Positions 52,075 to 60,402 of a stretch of 64,000 nt of DNA are shown here, one piece after another. Made by a program: the position numbers and the translations under genes. Under the pieces are notes generated by a model. That model had not been told where the DNA came from. It ran no database searches and saw only the letters and a program-made list of their open reading frames with translations. Numbering within the stretch: the stretch's first letter is position 1; each line of letters begins with the position of its first letter. This DNA is from Alphaproteobacteria bacterium (GTDB taxonomy: Bacteria; Pseudomonadota; Alphaproteobacteria; UBA2966), in contig JABIFY010000118.1 of the NCBI GenBank assembly GCA_018650465.1, positions 17,230 through 81,229 on the forward strand, in the 5' to 3' direction.

Positions 52075-53766
52075 TCAGGTTTCAAACGTCTGTGTGACTT
52101 TGCGAATCCCACCCAGAAGAGTTGGCAATACGTGTCCAGAGGGCAAGGCGTCGAGTGCACCAAGTGACTCCAGCGTGTCTTTGGCCGTCCCGGAAAGCCC
52201 GGTGATATAACAGGAAACTGATTTACTCATGGCTGAGGACAACAGTTCCTGGATTGCCAGTGCAGTACTCGTGTCCATATGCGCTGTGTTGGTCAGGTCA
52301 TAAATCACGGCTTTATATCCGAGGTTCATGGCAGTGGCATGTTGAACCATCTCGCGTGCCGAAGCGTAGGAAAAGCGGCCTCGAAGGCTGACGATGGCTA
52401 TGCGGTCATCAAAACCCTTCAGCGCTGCTTTTTCTTCATCACTCAGGGCACTTCCTGTCTGCGGCAGCGCCAGGGATGTGATGCCTTTCAATTCCTCTTT
52501 TTCCATCCATTTCGCGGTGACAAAACCGGCCAATATCAGTCCGACAGCCACCGCCGTGATCAGGTCGACAAAGACCGTCAGACCAAGCGTGACAAACATT
52601 ACCAAAACTTTGTCCCTTGGGGCCCGGTGGACATGTTTGAGATAACCCCAGTCAATGATGTCCCAACCGACCTTGATCAGGATTCCAGCCAGGACAGCCA
52701 ATGGAATATCTTCCGCCAGGGGGCCAAGTCCTGCGACAAGGGCCAATAACACGAACGCATGCAAGGCGCCGGATAGCGGTGTCCGCCCGCCCGCCCTGAC
52801 ATTGACGACGGTACGCATCGTGGCCCCGGCACCTGGAAGTCCACCGATCAGGCCGGATATCATGTTGCCGATGCCTTGGCCGATCAACTCTTTGTTCGAT
52901 CTATGGCGGCTGCGGGTAATCGAATCCGCAACCAGCGAAGTTAACAGGCTGTCAATTGAACCCAGCAGGGCCAGAATCAGGGCTGGCTGCAGCAGGGACG
53001 GCAAGTTGCCAATCAGGGACACTGGAATATAAAGTTCCGGGAATCCGGTTGGCACGTGACCGATCGTTGGGGCACCTTGAAGCACAAAGGTGCCAAGCAG
53101 CGTGCCGAGCGTGAGGGCAACCAGCGCAGGCGGCAAGATCCTGTGTAGCCGTTTGGGCCAGGCGATCACAACGGCCAGTGAGAAAATTCCGATCATCAGG
53201 GCGCTGGAATTGATATCGCCAAACAGCGTCGGCCAGGCGTGCAGGACGCCCAACGGGCCACCAGCGACTGAAGGCAGGCCGAAAAATGGCAGGGTCTGGA
53301 TAATGATAATGATGACCCCAATGCCGGACATGAAGCCCGAGACAACAGAGGAGGGGGTATAAGAAACGTATTTGCCGACTTTCAGCAAACCGAACAGTAT
53401 CTGGAAAGCACCACCAAGAAAGACGATGGCAAAAGCTTCTGGCAAATTTCCGGCGTGATCAGCGACGATCGCCCCCATAACAACCGTCATGGGGCCAGTG
53501 GGACCGGACACCTGGGCTTTGGTTCCGCCAAAAACAGCCGCAAAAAAACCAACCGCTATTGCGCCATACAGACCGGCAATTGCGCCAATTCCCGAAGTAA
53601 CACCGAAAGCAAGTGCCAGGGGGAGGGCAACCACCGCAGCGGTGATTCCTCCGAAAATGTCGCCTCGAATATTAGCAGTTAAGGAAGGCAATACACTGTC
53701 TCGCTTGTTCGAATGACCAAATCCATTGTTTGACCGCCTTTTTATCGAACTATTGAAGCAAATCAA
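52075..53766 (-). CDS. SulP-family anion transporter with STAS domain
   Basis: A 563-residue SLC26/SulP transporter: membrane domain (about residues 30-430, LPLALAFGVTSGIGAIAGLYGAIAVGFFAAVFGGT and TGPMTVVM at the substrate site) and a C-terminal STAS domain (about 455-560, VIYDLTNTAHMDTSTALAI). SulP members carry sulfate, bicarbonate, or other anions. The presence of two carbonic anhydrases in this window makes bicarbonate plausible but not shown. The start is uncertain: the frame begins with a TTG, and a later TTG about 25 codons in would also leave a full transporter. It separates the hybrid kinase from hfq. Confidence 0.85.
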   Translation of the reverse strand: MICFNSSIKRRSNNGFGHSNKRDSVLPSLTANIRGDIFGGITAAVVALPLALAFGVTSGIGAIAGLYGAIAVGFFAAVFGGTKAQVSGPTGPMTVVMGAIVADHAGNLPEAFAIVFLGGAFQILFGLLKVGKYVSYTPSSVVSGFMSGIGVIIIIIQTLPFFGLPSVAGGPLGVLHAWPTLFGDINSSALMIGIFSLAVVIAWPKRLHRILPPALVALTLGTLLGTFVLQGAPTIGHVPTGFPELYIPVSLIGNLPSLLQPALILALLGSIDSLLTSLVADSITRSRHRSNKELIGQGIGNMISGLIGGLPGAGATMRTVVNVRAGGRTPLSGALHAFVLLALVAGLGPLAEDIPLAVLAGILIKVGWDIIDWGYLKHVHRAPRDKVLVMFVTLGLTVFVDLITAVAVGLILAGFVTAKWMEKEELKGITSLALPQTGSALSDEEKAALKGFDDRIAIVSLRGRFSYASAREMVQHATAMNLGYKAVIYDLTNTAHMDTSTALAIQELLSSAMSKSVSCYITGLSGTAKDTLESLGALDALPSGHVLPTLLGGIRKVTQTFET

Positions 53767-54006
53767 AGCGCCAGATAATCATTTCCGAGGATATCCAGGC
53801 GTTAAGCGGTTTTCGCAATCGTTGATCGAAAACACCATTCGGTGAACAACGTAACGAGAGTATAGCCAGTCATCAATATGAAGATTACACTACTGACGTT
53901 GTTTCGCTTAAACCGTGACAAGGGTTCAGGATAAGTGTGCGAATATATGAAATGGCACCCATACCTGAAATGAATCGGGTGATTACAATAGTATCGACGG
54001 AAAGGA

Positions 54007-54037
54007 CCTGTCCGAAAACGACAGCAAACCGGACAGG
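54007..54037 (+). promoter_or_regulatory. Stem-loop upstream of hfq
   Basis: Arms CCTGTCCG and CGGACAGG pair perfectly (8 bp) around a 15-base loop, ending 70 bases before the hfq start. Depending on where transcription starts, it lies in the leader RNA or just upstream of it. It could be an RNA control element or a protein-binding inverted repeat. Confidence 0.45.
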
Positions 54038-54076
54038 ACGGGGAAAATAAAGCGACAGGGCCTGCAGCAGGGTCAA

Positions 54077-54082
54077 TATAAT
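54077..54082 (+). promoter_or_regulatory. Possible -10 box of hfq
   Basis: A perfect TATAAT 25 bases before the hfq ATG. The best -35 match (GCGACA) is 19 bases upstream, so spacing is poor and the call is tentative. Confidence 0.3.
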
Positions 54083-54107
54083 CAATAAAAATGGAGAGGG
54101 AAAAACA

Positions 54108-54365
54108 ATGTCCTCCGATAAAAACCAGAACCTGCAAGACAAATTTTTGAATCACGTCCGCAAAGCCAAGATGCCGGTGACCGTGTTTTTGGTGAATGGC
54201 GTCAAGTTACAGGGTGTAATCAGTTGGTTTGATAACTTCTGTGTACTGTTGCGTCGTGACGGACACGTCCAACTGGTTTACAAACATGCCATCTCGACGG
54301 TTATGCCGTCAGCACCCATACAATTGTTTGATCCTGAAGAAATCCAGGCTCCAGATGCAGAATGA
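54108..54365 (+). CDS. hfq: RNA chaperone Hfq
   Basis: An 85-residue Sm-like hexameric RNA chaperone that pairs small RNAs with mRNAs. Sm1 ([23 protein letters not shown]) and Sm2 ([10 protein letters not shown]) are intact, with the Gln of the LQDKFLN helix and KH in YKHAIST that bind uridine-rich RNA on the proximal face. The C-terminal tail is short (about 16 residues, ending in acidic PDAE), as in other alphaproteobacteria. GGAGAGGG precedes the ATG. hflX begins 12 bases after the stop, the usual hfq-hflX arrangement. Confidence 0.96.
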   Translation: MSSDKNQNLQDKFLNHVRKAKMPVTVFLVNGVKLQGVISWFDNFCVLLRRDGHVQLVYKHAISTVMPSAPIQLFDPEEIQAPDAE

Positions 54366-54377
54366 TGTAACCACCAT

Positions 54378-55718
54378 ATGAAGCCAACCGAGTTTTCGAG
54401 TACACCAGGGACATTATCAGAAGAGCCGGTTTCCAGAGCTCTCGTGCTCTATCCGGATTTGCAAAAAGGCCGCCACTTTGGCGCAGACGTGCGCGACGCT
54501 GCTGCACGTCTCGAAGAAATTGTTGGTCTGACGCTGGCTATTGATCTGGAAATTGCCGAGAAACTTGTAGTCAATGTGCCCCGACCACGACCTGGAACAC
54601 TGTTTGGATCAGGCAAAGTCGAGGAAATGACAGGCTTGATCGCCATACTGCATGTCGATGTTGTGGTTGTTGATGGTCAGTTGTCGCCTGTTCAACAAAG
54701 AAATCTTGAGCGGGCCTGGGAGTGCAAGGTCATTGATCGCACCGGATTGATCCTTGAAATTTTTGGTCAAAGAGCCCAGACGCGAGAAGGGACCTTACAA
54801 GTAGAGCTGGCAGCGCTTGAATATGCCCGCAGCCGCCTTGTTCGATCCTGGACCCACCTTGAACGCCAGCGCGGCGGTCTTGGCTTTGTTGGCGGCCCTG
54901 GCGAAACCCAGATTGAGTCTGACCGGCGTATGATTGGCGAGCGCGTCGCCAAAATCCGTCGTGAGCTGGATCAGGTGACCAAGACGCGTAAGCTTCATCG
55001 GGCCAGCCGCCAGAAAGTGCCTTATCCCATCGTCGCCCTTGTGGGCTATACGAATGCCGGAAAATCTACTCTTTTCAATAGGTTAACTGACGCTGACGTG
55101 ATGGCGGAGGATATGTTGTTCGCGACACTTGATCCGACCATGCGTTCCATCGAATTACCGAGTGGTCGAAAAATCATTCTGTCAGATACTGTGGGTTTTA
55201 TTTCCGATCTACCCACGATGTTAATCGCATCGTTCCGTGCGACGCTGGAAGAAGTTCTGGAAGCCGACATTATTGTCCATGTGAGGGATGCTGTGCATCC
55301 AGATACCGCTGCACAAAAAACAGACGTGATGGCGGTCCTGCGGGATCTCGGCCTGGGCGATGATGTTGAGCAGGGGATGATCGAAGTCAGTAACAAGGTT
55401 GACCTGCTGGATGACGACGTCCGCGCTGCCAAGGTGCAGCAACTGGCAATGGATGAAAATGCGCTTGCAATATCTGCCATAAGCGGCCAGGGCTGTGATG
55501 TGTTGATAGATCTTCTGGATACACGACTTTCTGCAACAAGGCAGGTACTTGAGTTGTCCATTCCCCATAGCGATGGTGCGGCATCAGCGTGGCTTTACGC
55601 TCAGGGCGAAATTCTTTTCCGTAAGGACGAAGATGATTATGCACAAATACGGGTTGCGCTTGATGATACTGATGCATCACGATTTGTGGCCAAGTTCCCC
55701 AATATAAAAGCGCAATAA
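54378..55718 (+). CDS. hflX: Ribosome-associated GTPase HflX
   Basis: A 446-residue GTPase that binds the 50S subunit and splits stalled ribosomes. The N-terminal HflX-specific domain (about residues 30-195) includes GSGKVEEM, ARSRLVRSWTHLERQRGGLGFVGGPGETQIE and the coiled linker. The G domain has G1 GYTNAGKSTLFN (about 223), G3 DTVGFISDLP (about 267) and G4 NKVDLLDD (about 337). Start follows the hfq stop by 12 bases, with no strong ribosome site, so it is probably read through coupling with hfq. Beta-carbonic anhydrase follows after 53 bases. Confidence 0.95.
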   Translation: MKPTEFSSTPGTLSEEPVSRALVLYPDLQKGRHFGADVRDAAARLEEIVGLTLAIDLEIAEKLVVNVPRPRPGTLFGSGKVEEMTGLIAILHVDVVVVDGQLSPVQQRNLERAWECKVIDRTGLILEIFGQRAQTREGTLQVELAALEYARSRLVRSWTHLERQRGGLGFVGGPGETQIESDRRMIGERVAKIRRELDQVTKTRKLHRASRQKVPYPIVALVGYTNAGKSTLFNRLTDADVMAEDMLFATLDPTMRSIELPSGRKIILSDTVGFISDLPTMLIASFRATLEEVLEADIIVHVRDAVHPDTAAQKTDVMAVLRDLGLGDDVEQGMIEVSNKVDLLDDDVRAAKVQQLAMDENALAISAISGQGCDVLIDLLDTRLSATRQVLELSIPHSDGAASAWLYAQGEILFRKDEDDYAQIRVALDDTDASRFVAKFPNIKAQ

Positions 55719-55771
55719 ATATTACAGGCACAACAGACGGCGAGATTACCCATGAATATTGGCAAACCAAC

Positions 55772-56434
55772 ATGACTATTTTTCCTACCGATTTGTTAAA
55801 CGGGTATCAGGATTTTCGATACGGTAAATTTGCCGTTGAACAGGCCAGGTATCAGGATCTGGCGGACCAGGGACAAACGCCGGCGACGATGATCATCGCC
55901 TGTTGCGATTCGCGGGCAGCACCCGAGACGATTTTCAGCACCCGACCAGGCGAGATATTTGTTGTCCGCAATGTGGCAAACATGGTCCCGCCCTACGAGC
56001 CAGATGGTGAGTTGCACGCAACCTCAGCGGCCCTTGAATATGCCGTTCAGGTGCTCAAGGTCGAGAATATTATTGTCTTGGGTCACGGTCGTTGTGGCGG
56101 CATCAAGACTGCCCTGGATCCAGCTGCAGAACCCCTTTCACCGGGTGATTTTATTGGTAAGTGGATGGAATTGCTTGCACCTGCTGCAGCCTCTGTTTCT
56201 GACAACGAGTGGCTGACAGGTGCTGAGCGGCAAACGGCACTGGAACGTATCTCGGTCCGCCACTCAATAGCCAACTTACGCACATTTCCTTGTGTCTCAA
56301 TACTCGAGGGCAAAGGTCGTCTGGGGCTTCATGGTGCCTGGTTTGATATTTCAACGGGTGAGTTGTGGGTTCTCGACGCAGAAACGGGAGATTTCTTGCG
56401 ACCAGACATAAAAAGCCCAGAGAAACAGGATTGA
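55772..56434 (+). CDS. Beta-class carbonic anhydrase
   Basis: A 220-residue zinc enzyme that interconverts CO2 and bicarbonate in the cytosol. Zinc ligands are visible: Cys in IACCDSRAAPE (about residue 45) with the Asp/Arg dyad, then His and Cys in VLGHGRCGG (about 103-106). Size and motifs fit the prokaryotic Can/CynT type. It lies between hflX and the pyruvate dehydrogenase operon. A bicarbonate supply for carboxylations or pH control is the likely role. Confidence 0.92.
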   Translation: MTIFPTDLLNGYQDFRYGKFAVEQARYQDLADQGQTPATMIIACCDSRAAPETIFSTRPGEIFVVRNVANMVPPYEPDGELHATSAALEYAVQVLKVENIIVLGHGRCGGIKTALDPAAEPLSPGDFIGKWMELLAPAAASVSDNEWLTGAERQTALERISVRHSIANLRTFPCVSILEGKGRLGLHGAWFDISTGELWVLDAETGDFLRPDIKSPEKQD

Positions 56435-56616
56435 TAAATTAACTGAATTTAGATTAATTGTGAAATTATTGCGTAAAAACAGCGAGATAAAAGAAATAAT
56501 TTGTTCGATTTTTTGATATCGAAGTTTGCAAAATCCCGATAGACTTCATCCCTTCAGGCCTGACGCCGTTCGCAGTTTTTTCTCAGGCTGGCATTCAATA
56601 ATTTGGAGGGGTCTTG

Positions 56617-57708
56617 ATGGCCAAAGATTCTGGCAAAACCTCAGGTGTGAAAAAAAGCGCTGCCAAAAAAGCTTCGACGCCGAAATCGGCTGGCAAAGCA
56701 GGTCGGCCACCCAAATCAGCATCGAAAAGCCGCAAGGCCGCAGCGCCAGATGGTGCCGAGCTCCTAAAATATTACCGGGATATGTTGATGATCCGCCGTT
56801 TCGAGGAAAAAGCGGGCCAGCTTTACGGTATGGGACTGATCGGCGGTTTTTGCCACCTTTATATCGGTCAGGAGGCCGTCGTCACAGGCTTGATGGCTGC
56901 CGCGTCCAGCGATGACTCTGTTATCACAACCTACCGCGACCACGGCCACATGCTGGCCTGCGGCATGGACCCAAAAGGCGTGATGGCTGAGCTAACCGGC
57001 AGAAGCGGTGGGTATTCCAGAGGCAAGGGCGGCTCCATGCACATGTTCAGTGTGGAGAAAAATTTCTATGGCGGGCACGGGATCGTCGGGGCCAATGTGC
57101 CCATTGGTACCGGCCTGGCCTTCGCTGAAGCCTACAAGGGTACCAGTAACGCCGTCATGGCATTCTTTGGCGACGGTGCTTCCAATCAGGGCCAGGTCTA
57201 CGAAGCCTTTAATATGGCTGAGCTTTGGAAGCTGCCCATTATCTATGTCATCGAAAACAATCAATATGCGATGGGCACGGCCCTGAAGCGGTCATCGGCC
57301 CAACCGGATTTGCATCGCCGCGGTGAAAGTTTTGCCATCACCGGCTTGCAGGTCGACGGCATGGACGTTATGGCCGTCAAAGCAGCCGGTGAAAAAGCCA
57401 TTGCCCATTGCCGTGATGGCAAAGGACCGATCATTCTTGAGATGATGACCTATCGCTATCGCGGCCATTCCATGTCCGATCCAGCCAAATATCGCACCAA
57501 GGAAGAAGTCGCCAAGGTCCGCAAGGAACGCGACCCCATCGATCATGTGCGGGATATGTTGCTGGACCTGAAAATAAGCGACGAAGTAGCGTTGAAAGCC
57601 ATCGACAAGGAAGTGAAGGCCATCGTGACTGAGGCAGCCGAGTACGCCCAACACAGCCCGGAGCCTGATCCATCCGAATTGTACACCGACGTGTTAATCG
57701 AGGTTTAG
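56617..57708 (+). CDS. pdhA: Pyruvate dehydrogenase E1 component, alpha subunit
   Basis: A 363-residue thiamine-diphosphate enzyme subunit. GDGASNQGQVYEAFNMAELWKLPIIYVIENN is the TPP/Mg motif (about 191-221); RRFEEKAGQLYGMGLIGGFCHLYIGQEA opens the core, and YRYRGHSMSDPAKYR is the phosphorylation-loop region. The first 45 residues form a Lys/Ala/Ser-rich basic tail that includes GRPPK. The ATG has GGAGGG at 6 bases; a TTG directly before it is less likely. An inverted repeat with arms TTCGAT and ATCGAA lies about 95 bases upstream in the AT-rich 182-base gap, a possible regulatory site. Confidence 0.95.
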   Translation: MAKDSGKTSGVKKSAAKKASTPKSAGKAGRPPKSASKSRKAAAPDGAELLKYYRDMLMIRRFEEKAGQLYGMGLIGGFCHLYIGQEAVVTGLMAAASSDDSVITTYRDHGHMLACGMDPKGVMAELTGRSGGYSRGKGGSMHMFSVEKNFYGGHGIVGANVPIGTGLAFAEAYKGTSNAVMAFFGDGASNQGQVYEAFNMAELWKLPIIYVIENNQYAMGTALKRSSAQPDLHRRGESFAITGLQVDGMDVMAVKAAGEKAIAHCRDGKGPIILEMMTYRYRGHSMSDPAKYRTKEEVAKVRKERDPIDHVRDMLLDLKISDEVALKAIDKEVKAIVTEAAEYAQHSPEPDPSELYTDVLIEV

Positions 57709-57714
57709 AACATC

Positions 57715-59100
57715 ATGACTGTACAAATACTAATGCCGGCTTTATCGCCGACAATGACCGAGGGCACAGTGGCACGCTGGCTCAAGGCTGAAGGCGAGAC
57801 TGTAACCTCGGGTGACATCATCGCGGAGATTGAAACTGACAAGGCGACCATGGAACTGGAAGCCATTGATGATGGTATTTTGGGCAAAATCCTGATCGCC
57901 AGTGGCACGGAAGGCGTCGCGGTGAACACGCCCATCGCTGTCATCCTGGAAGAAGGGGAGGATGCCTCCGCCGCAGATGCTGTTGCATCAGCATCAGGGA
58001 CAGCGCCGATTGCTGCTGAACCAACTGTTCCAGCACCTGCTGCAGAGCCTGCAGCTTCCGTTCCAGCGGCACCAGTCGCTGTGGCACCACCCGCCGAAAA
58101 TATTCCCGTTGGTACGGAGATGGTTTCCATGACTGTGCGCGAAGCCTTGCGCGATGCCATGGCAGAAGAAATGCGCCGTGACGACGCTGTCTTTTTGATG
58201 GGTGAAGAAGTCGCCCAGTATCAGGGCGCCTATAAAGTCAGTCAGGGATTGCTGGACGAATTCGGTGCCCGCCGGGTGATCGACACACCGATTACCGAAC
58301 ACGGCTTTGCTGGTGTCGGTGTTGGTGCTGCCTATGGTGGGCTGAAACCCATTGTTGAATTCATGACTTTTAACTTCGCCATGCAGGCCATTGACCACAT
58401 CATCAACTCGGCAGCCAAGACGCTTTATATGTCAGGTGGTCAGATGTCGAGCCCGATGGTTTTCCGGGGTGCCAACGGTGCGGCCTCTCGCGTCGGGGCT
58501 CAGCACTCCCAGTGTTTTGCGGCCTGGTACTCACAAATACCTGGTTTGAAAGTTGTCTCTCCATATTCGGCGGCAGACGCCAAGGGCCTTTTGAAATCTG
58601 CTATTCGCGATCCAAACCCGGTGGTTTTCCTGGAAAATGAATTGCTCTATGGCCGCTCCTTTGACGTCCCGGTTCTGGATGACTTTACAATCCCTATTGG
58701 CAAGGCAAATATCTTGCGCGAGGGAACTGACGTAACACTCGTTGCCTTTTCAATTTCCGTTGATTATGCCTTGCAGGCAGCCGATACCCTGGCAACAGAA
58801 GGTATTTCAGCTGAAGTTATTGATCTGCGTTCCCTGCGTCCGCTGGATACGGAAACCCTGGTGAACAGTGTGCGCAAGACGAACCGTATGGTCACCATTG
58901 AAGAGGGTTGGCCGCAAAATGGCATCGGCGCTGAAATCGCAGCTGTCATGATGGAACAGGCTTTTGACGATCTGGATGCGCCGGTGTTGCGGATAACGGG
59001 CAAGGATGTCCCCATGCCCTATGCCGCCAATCTAGAAAAACTGGCCTTGCCGACAGTTGACGATGTTGTTGCTGCCGCAAAATCTGTTTGTTACCGATAG
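57715..59100 (+). CDS. pdhB: Pyruvate dehydrogenase E1 beta subunit with N-terminal lipoyl domain
   Basis: A 461-residue subunit. Residues 1-80 are a lipoyl domain (lipoyl Lys43 in ETDKATMEL), then an Ala/Pro-rich linker (about 85-130), then the E1-beta core from about 135 ([41 protein letters not shown]). Later elements are [32 protein letters not shown] and the C-terminal transketolase domain. Lipoyl-E1-beta fusions are typical for alphaproteobacteria. Starts 6 bases after pdhA. The linker and lipoyl sequences closely mirror those of the E2 gene. Confidence 0.95.
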   Translation: MTVQILMPALSPTMTEGTVARWLKAEGETVTSGDIIAEIETDKATMELEAIDDGILGKILIASGTEGVAVNTPIAVILEEGEDASAADAVASASGTAPIAAEPTVPAPAAEPAASVPAAPVAVAPPAENIPVGTEMVSMTVREALRDAMAEEMRRDDAVFLMGEEVAQYQGAYKVSQGLLDEFGARRVIDTPITEHGFAGVGVGAAYGGLKPIVEFMTFNFAMQAIDHIINSAAKTLYMSGGQMSSPMVFRGANGAASRVGAQHSQCFAAWYSQIPGLKVVSPYSAADAKGLLKSAIRDPNPVVFLENELLYGRSFDVPVLDDFTIPIGKANILREGTDVTLVAFSISVDYALQAADTLATEGISAEVIDLRSLRPLDTETLVNSVRKTNRMVTIEEGWPQNGIGAEIAAVMMEQAFDDLDAPVLRITGKDVPMPYAANLEKLALPTVDDVVAAAKSVCYR

Positions 59101-59112
59101 GGGGAGGGGAAC

Positions 59113-60372
59113 ATGCCAATAACCATTACCATGCCCGCCCTGTCGCCGACCATGACAGAGGGCCGAATTGCGCGCTGGTTCAAAACGGAAGGCGAAGAAG
59201 TTATCGCCGGTGATGTTTTGGCCGAAATTGAAACAGACAAGGCGACCATGGAACTGGAAGCCATCGACGATGGAATTCTGGGAAAAATACTGGTTCCAGG
59301 TGAAACCGATGGGGTGGCAGTCAACACACCCATCGCCCTTGTGCTCGAAGAAGGCGAAGACGCCTCTGCCATGGATGGCTTTGTCACTTCTGCACCTGTG
59401 GCGCCAGCGGCACCGGCGCCCACGACGGAAGCTGCACCTGTTGCCGCGCCAGTGGCACCCGCCGCGGTAGCCCCTGCGGCTTCGGCAGCAGAAGGTCAAC
59501 GCATCATCGCCAGTCCATTGGCCCGTCGCATTGCGACGGACAGTGGACTTGATCTGGCCCTGGTCAAAGGTTCGGGCCCGCGTGGTCGTATTGTCAAAGC
59601 CGATGTCCTGGGCGCACAAGGCACAGCGAAATCCGCACCGGCCATACCGGCGGCTCCCTCAGCACCAATTGTTATTCCGGCAACCTCAGTTGAGCCAACT
59701 GAAATTCCGTTGACCACCATGCGTAAAACCATCGCCAAACGCCTGGTCGCTGCCAAACAGGAAATCCCGCATATTTATCTGACGATCGAATGCGAACTGG
59801 ATGCCTTGCTTGCGTTGCGAAAACAAGTCAACGAGCGCAAGCCAGACTCCAAGGTCTCGGTCAATGATTTTATCGTCAAGGCATCTGCCTTGGCCTTGAA
59901 AGATGTGCCAGCCGTCAATGCCAGCTGGACTGATACGGCGATGATTCAATATAACACGATTGATATTTCGATTGCTGTAGCCATCGAAGGCGGCCTGATT
60001 ACGCCTATCGTCCGTAATGCCGACCTGAAAAGTCTTGTGGTAATTTCTGGCGAGGTCAAGGAACTCGCTGGTCGTGCCAAGGAAGGCAAGCTGATGCCTG
60101 AAGAATACCAGGGCGGTGGATTTTCAATCTCCAACCTTGGCATGTTTGGTATCAAGGAGTTCAGCGCTATCATCAACCCACCGCAATCCGCAATCCTGGC
60201 GGTGGGTGCTGGCGAACAACGGCCCGTCGTCAAGGACGGCGCGTTGTCTGTTGCGACGGTCATGAGCTGCACCATGAGCTGTGACCACCGGGTCGTTGAT
60301 GGCGCATTGGGTGCCCAGTGGCTGGCGGCCTTCAAGGGCTATATCGAAGACCCGTTGGGCATGTTGCTGTAG
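59113..60372 (+). CDS. pdhC: Dihydrolipoamide acetyltransferase (E2)
   Basis: A 419-residue E2 core with one lipoyl domain (Lys43 in ETDKATMEL), an Ala/Pro linker, an E1/E3-binding domain (about 128-165, RIIASPLARRIATDSGLDLALVKGSGPRGRIVKADV) and the acetyltransferase domain (about 190-419) ending with the active-site DHRVVDGALGAQWL. It moves the acetyl group from E1-beta's lipoyl or its own arm to CoA. A strong AGGGGGAGGGG site stands before the ATG. Its lipoyl domain is nearly the same as that of pdhB, pointing to duplication or conversion. Confidence 0.95.
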   Translation: MPITITMPALSPTMTEGRIARWFKTEGEEVIAGDVLAEIETDKATMELEAIDDGILGKILVPGETDGVAVNTPIALVLEEGEDASAMDGFVTSAPVAPAAPAPTTEAAPVAAPVAPAAVAPAASAAEGQRIIASPLARRIATDSGLDLALVKGSGPRGRIVKADVLGAQGTAKSAPAIPAAPSAPIVIPATSVEPTEIPLTTMRKTIAKRLVAAKQEIPHIYLTIECELDALLALRKQVNERKPDSKVSVNDFIVKASALALKDVPAVNASWTDTAMIQYNTIDISIAVAIEGGLITPIVRNADLKSLVVISGEVKELAGRAKEGKLMPEEYQGGGFSISNLGMFGIKEFSAIINPPQSAILAVGAGEQRPVVKDGALSVATVMSCTMSCDHRVVDGALGAQWLAAFKGYIEDPLGMLL

Positions 60373-60402
60373 CTGGCACTTAAGGAAAATTAGGAACAAG
60401 AA

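Larger units (their letters stand above)
53767..54107. other. 341-base divergent region upstream of hfq
   Basis: Between the SulP and hfq starts. It holds the hfq ribosome site (GGAGAGGG), a candidate -10 box and an 8-bp stem-loop in the part nearest hfq. Open frames on the minus strand here overlap hfq and have no coding signs. I see no tRNA, small gene or known RNA motif in the rest. Confidence 0.55.

Noticed and set aside
53802..54155. 117-codon open frame over the hfq upstream region
   Set aside because: Runs into hfq on the opposite strand and shows no ribosome site or coding pattern.
56504..56523. TTCGAT/ATCGAA inverted repeat before pdhA considered as a PdhR operator
   Set aside because: Does not match the PdhR consensus and no such regulator is near; mentioned only in the pdhA entry.
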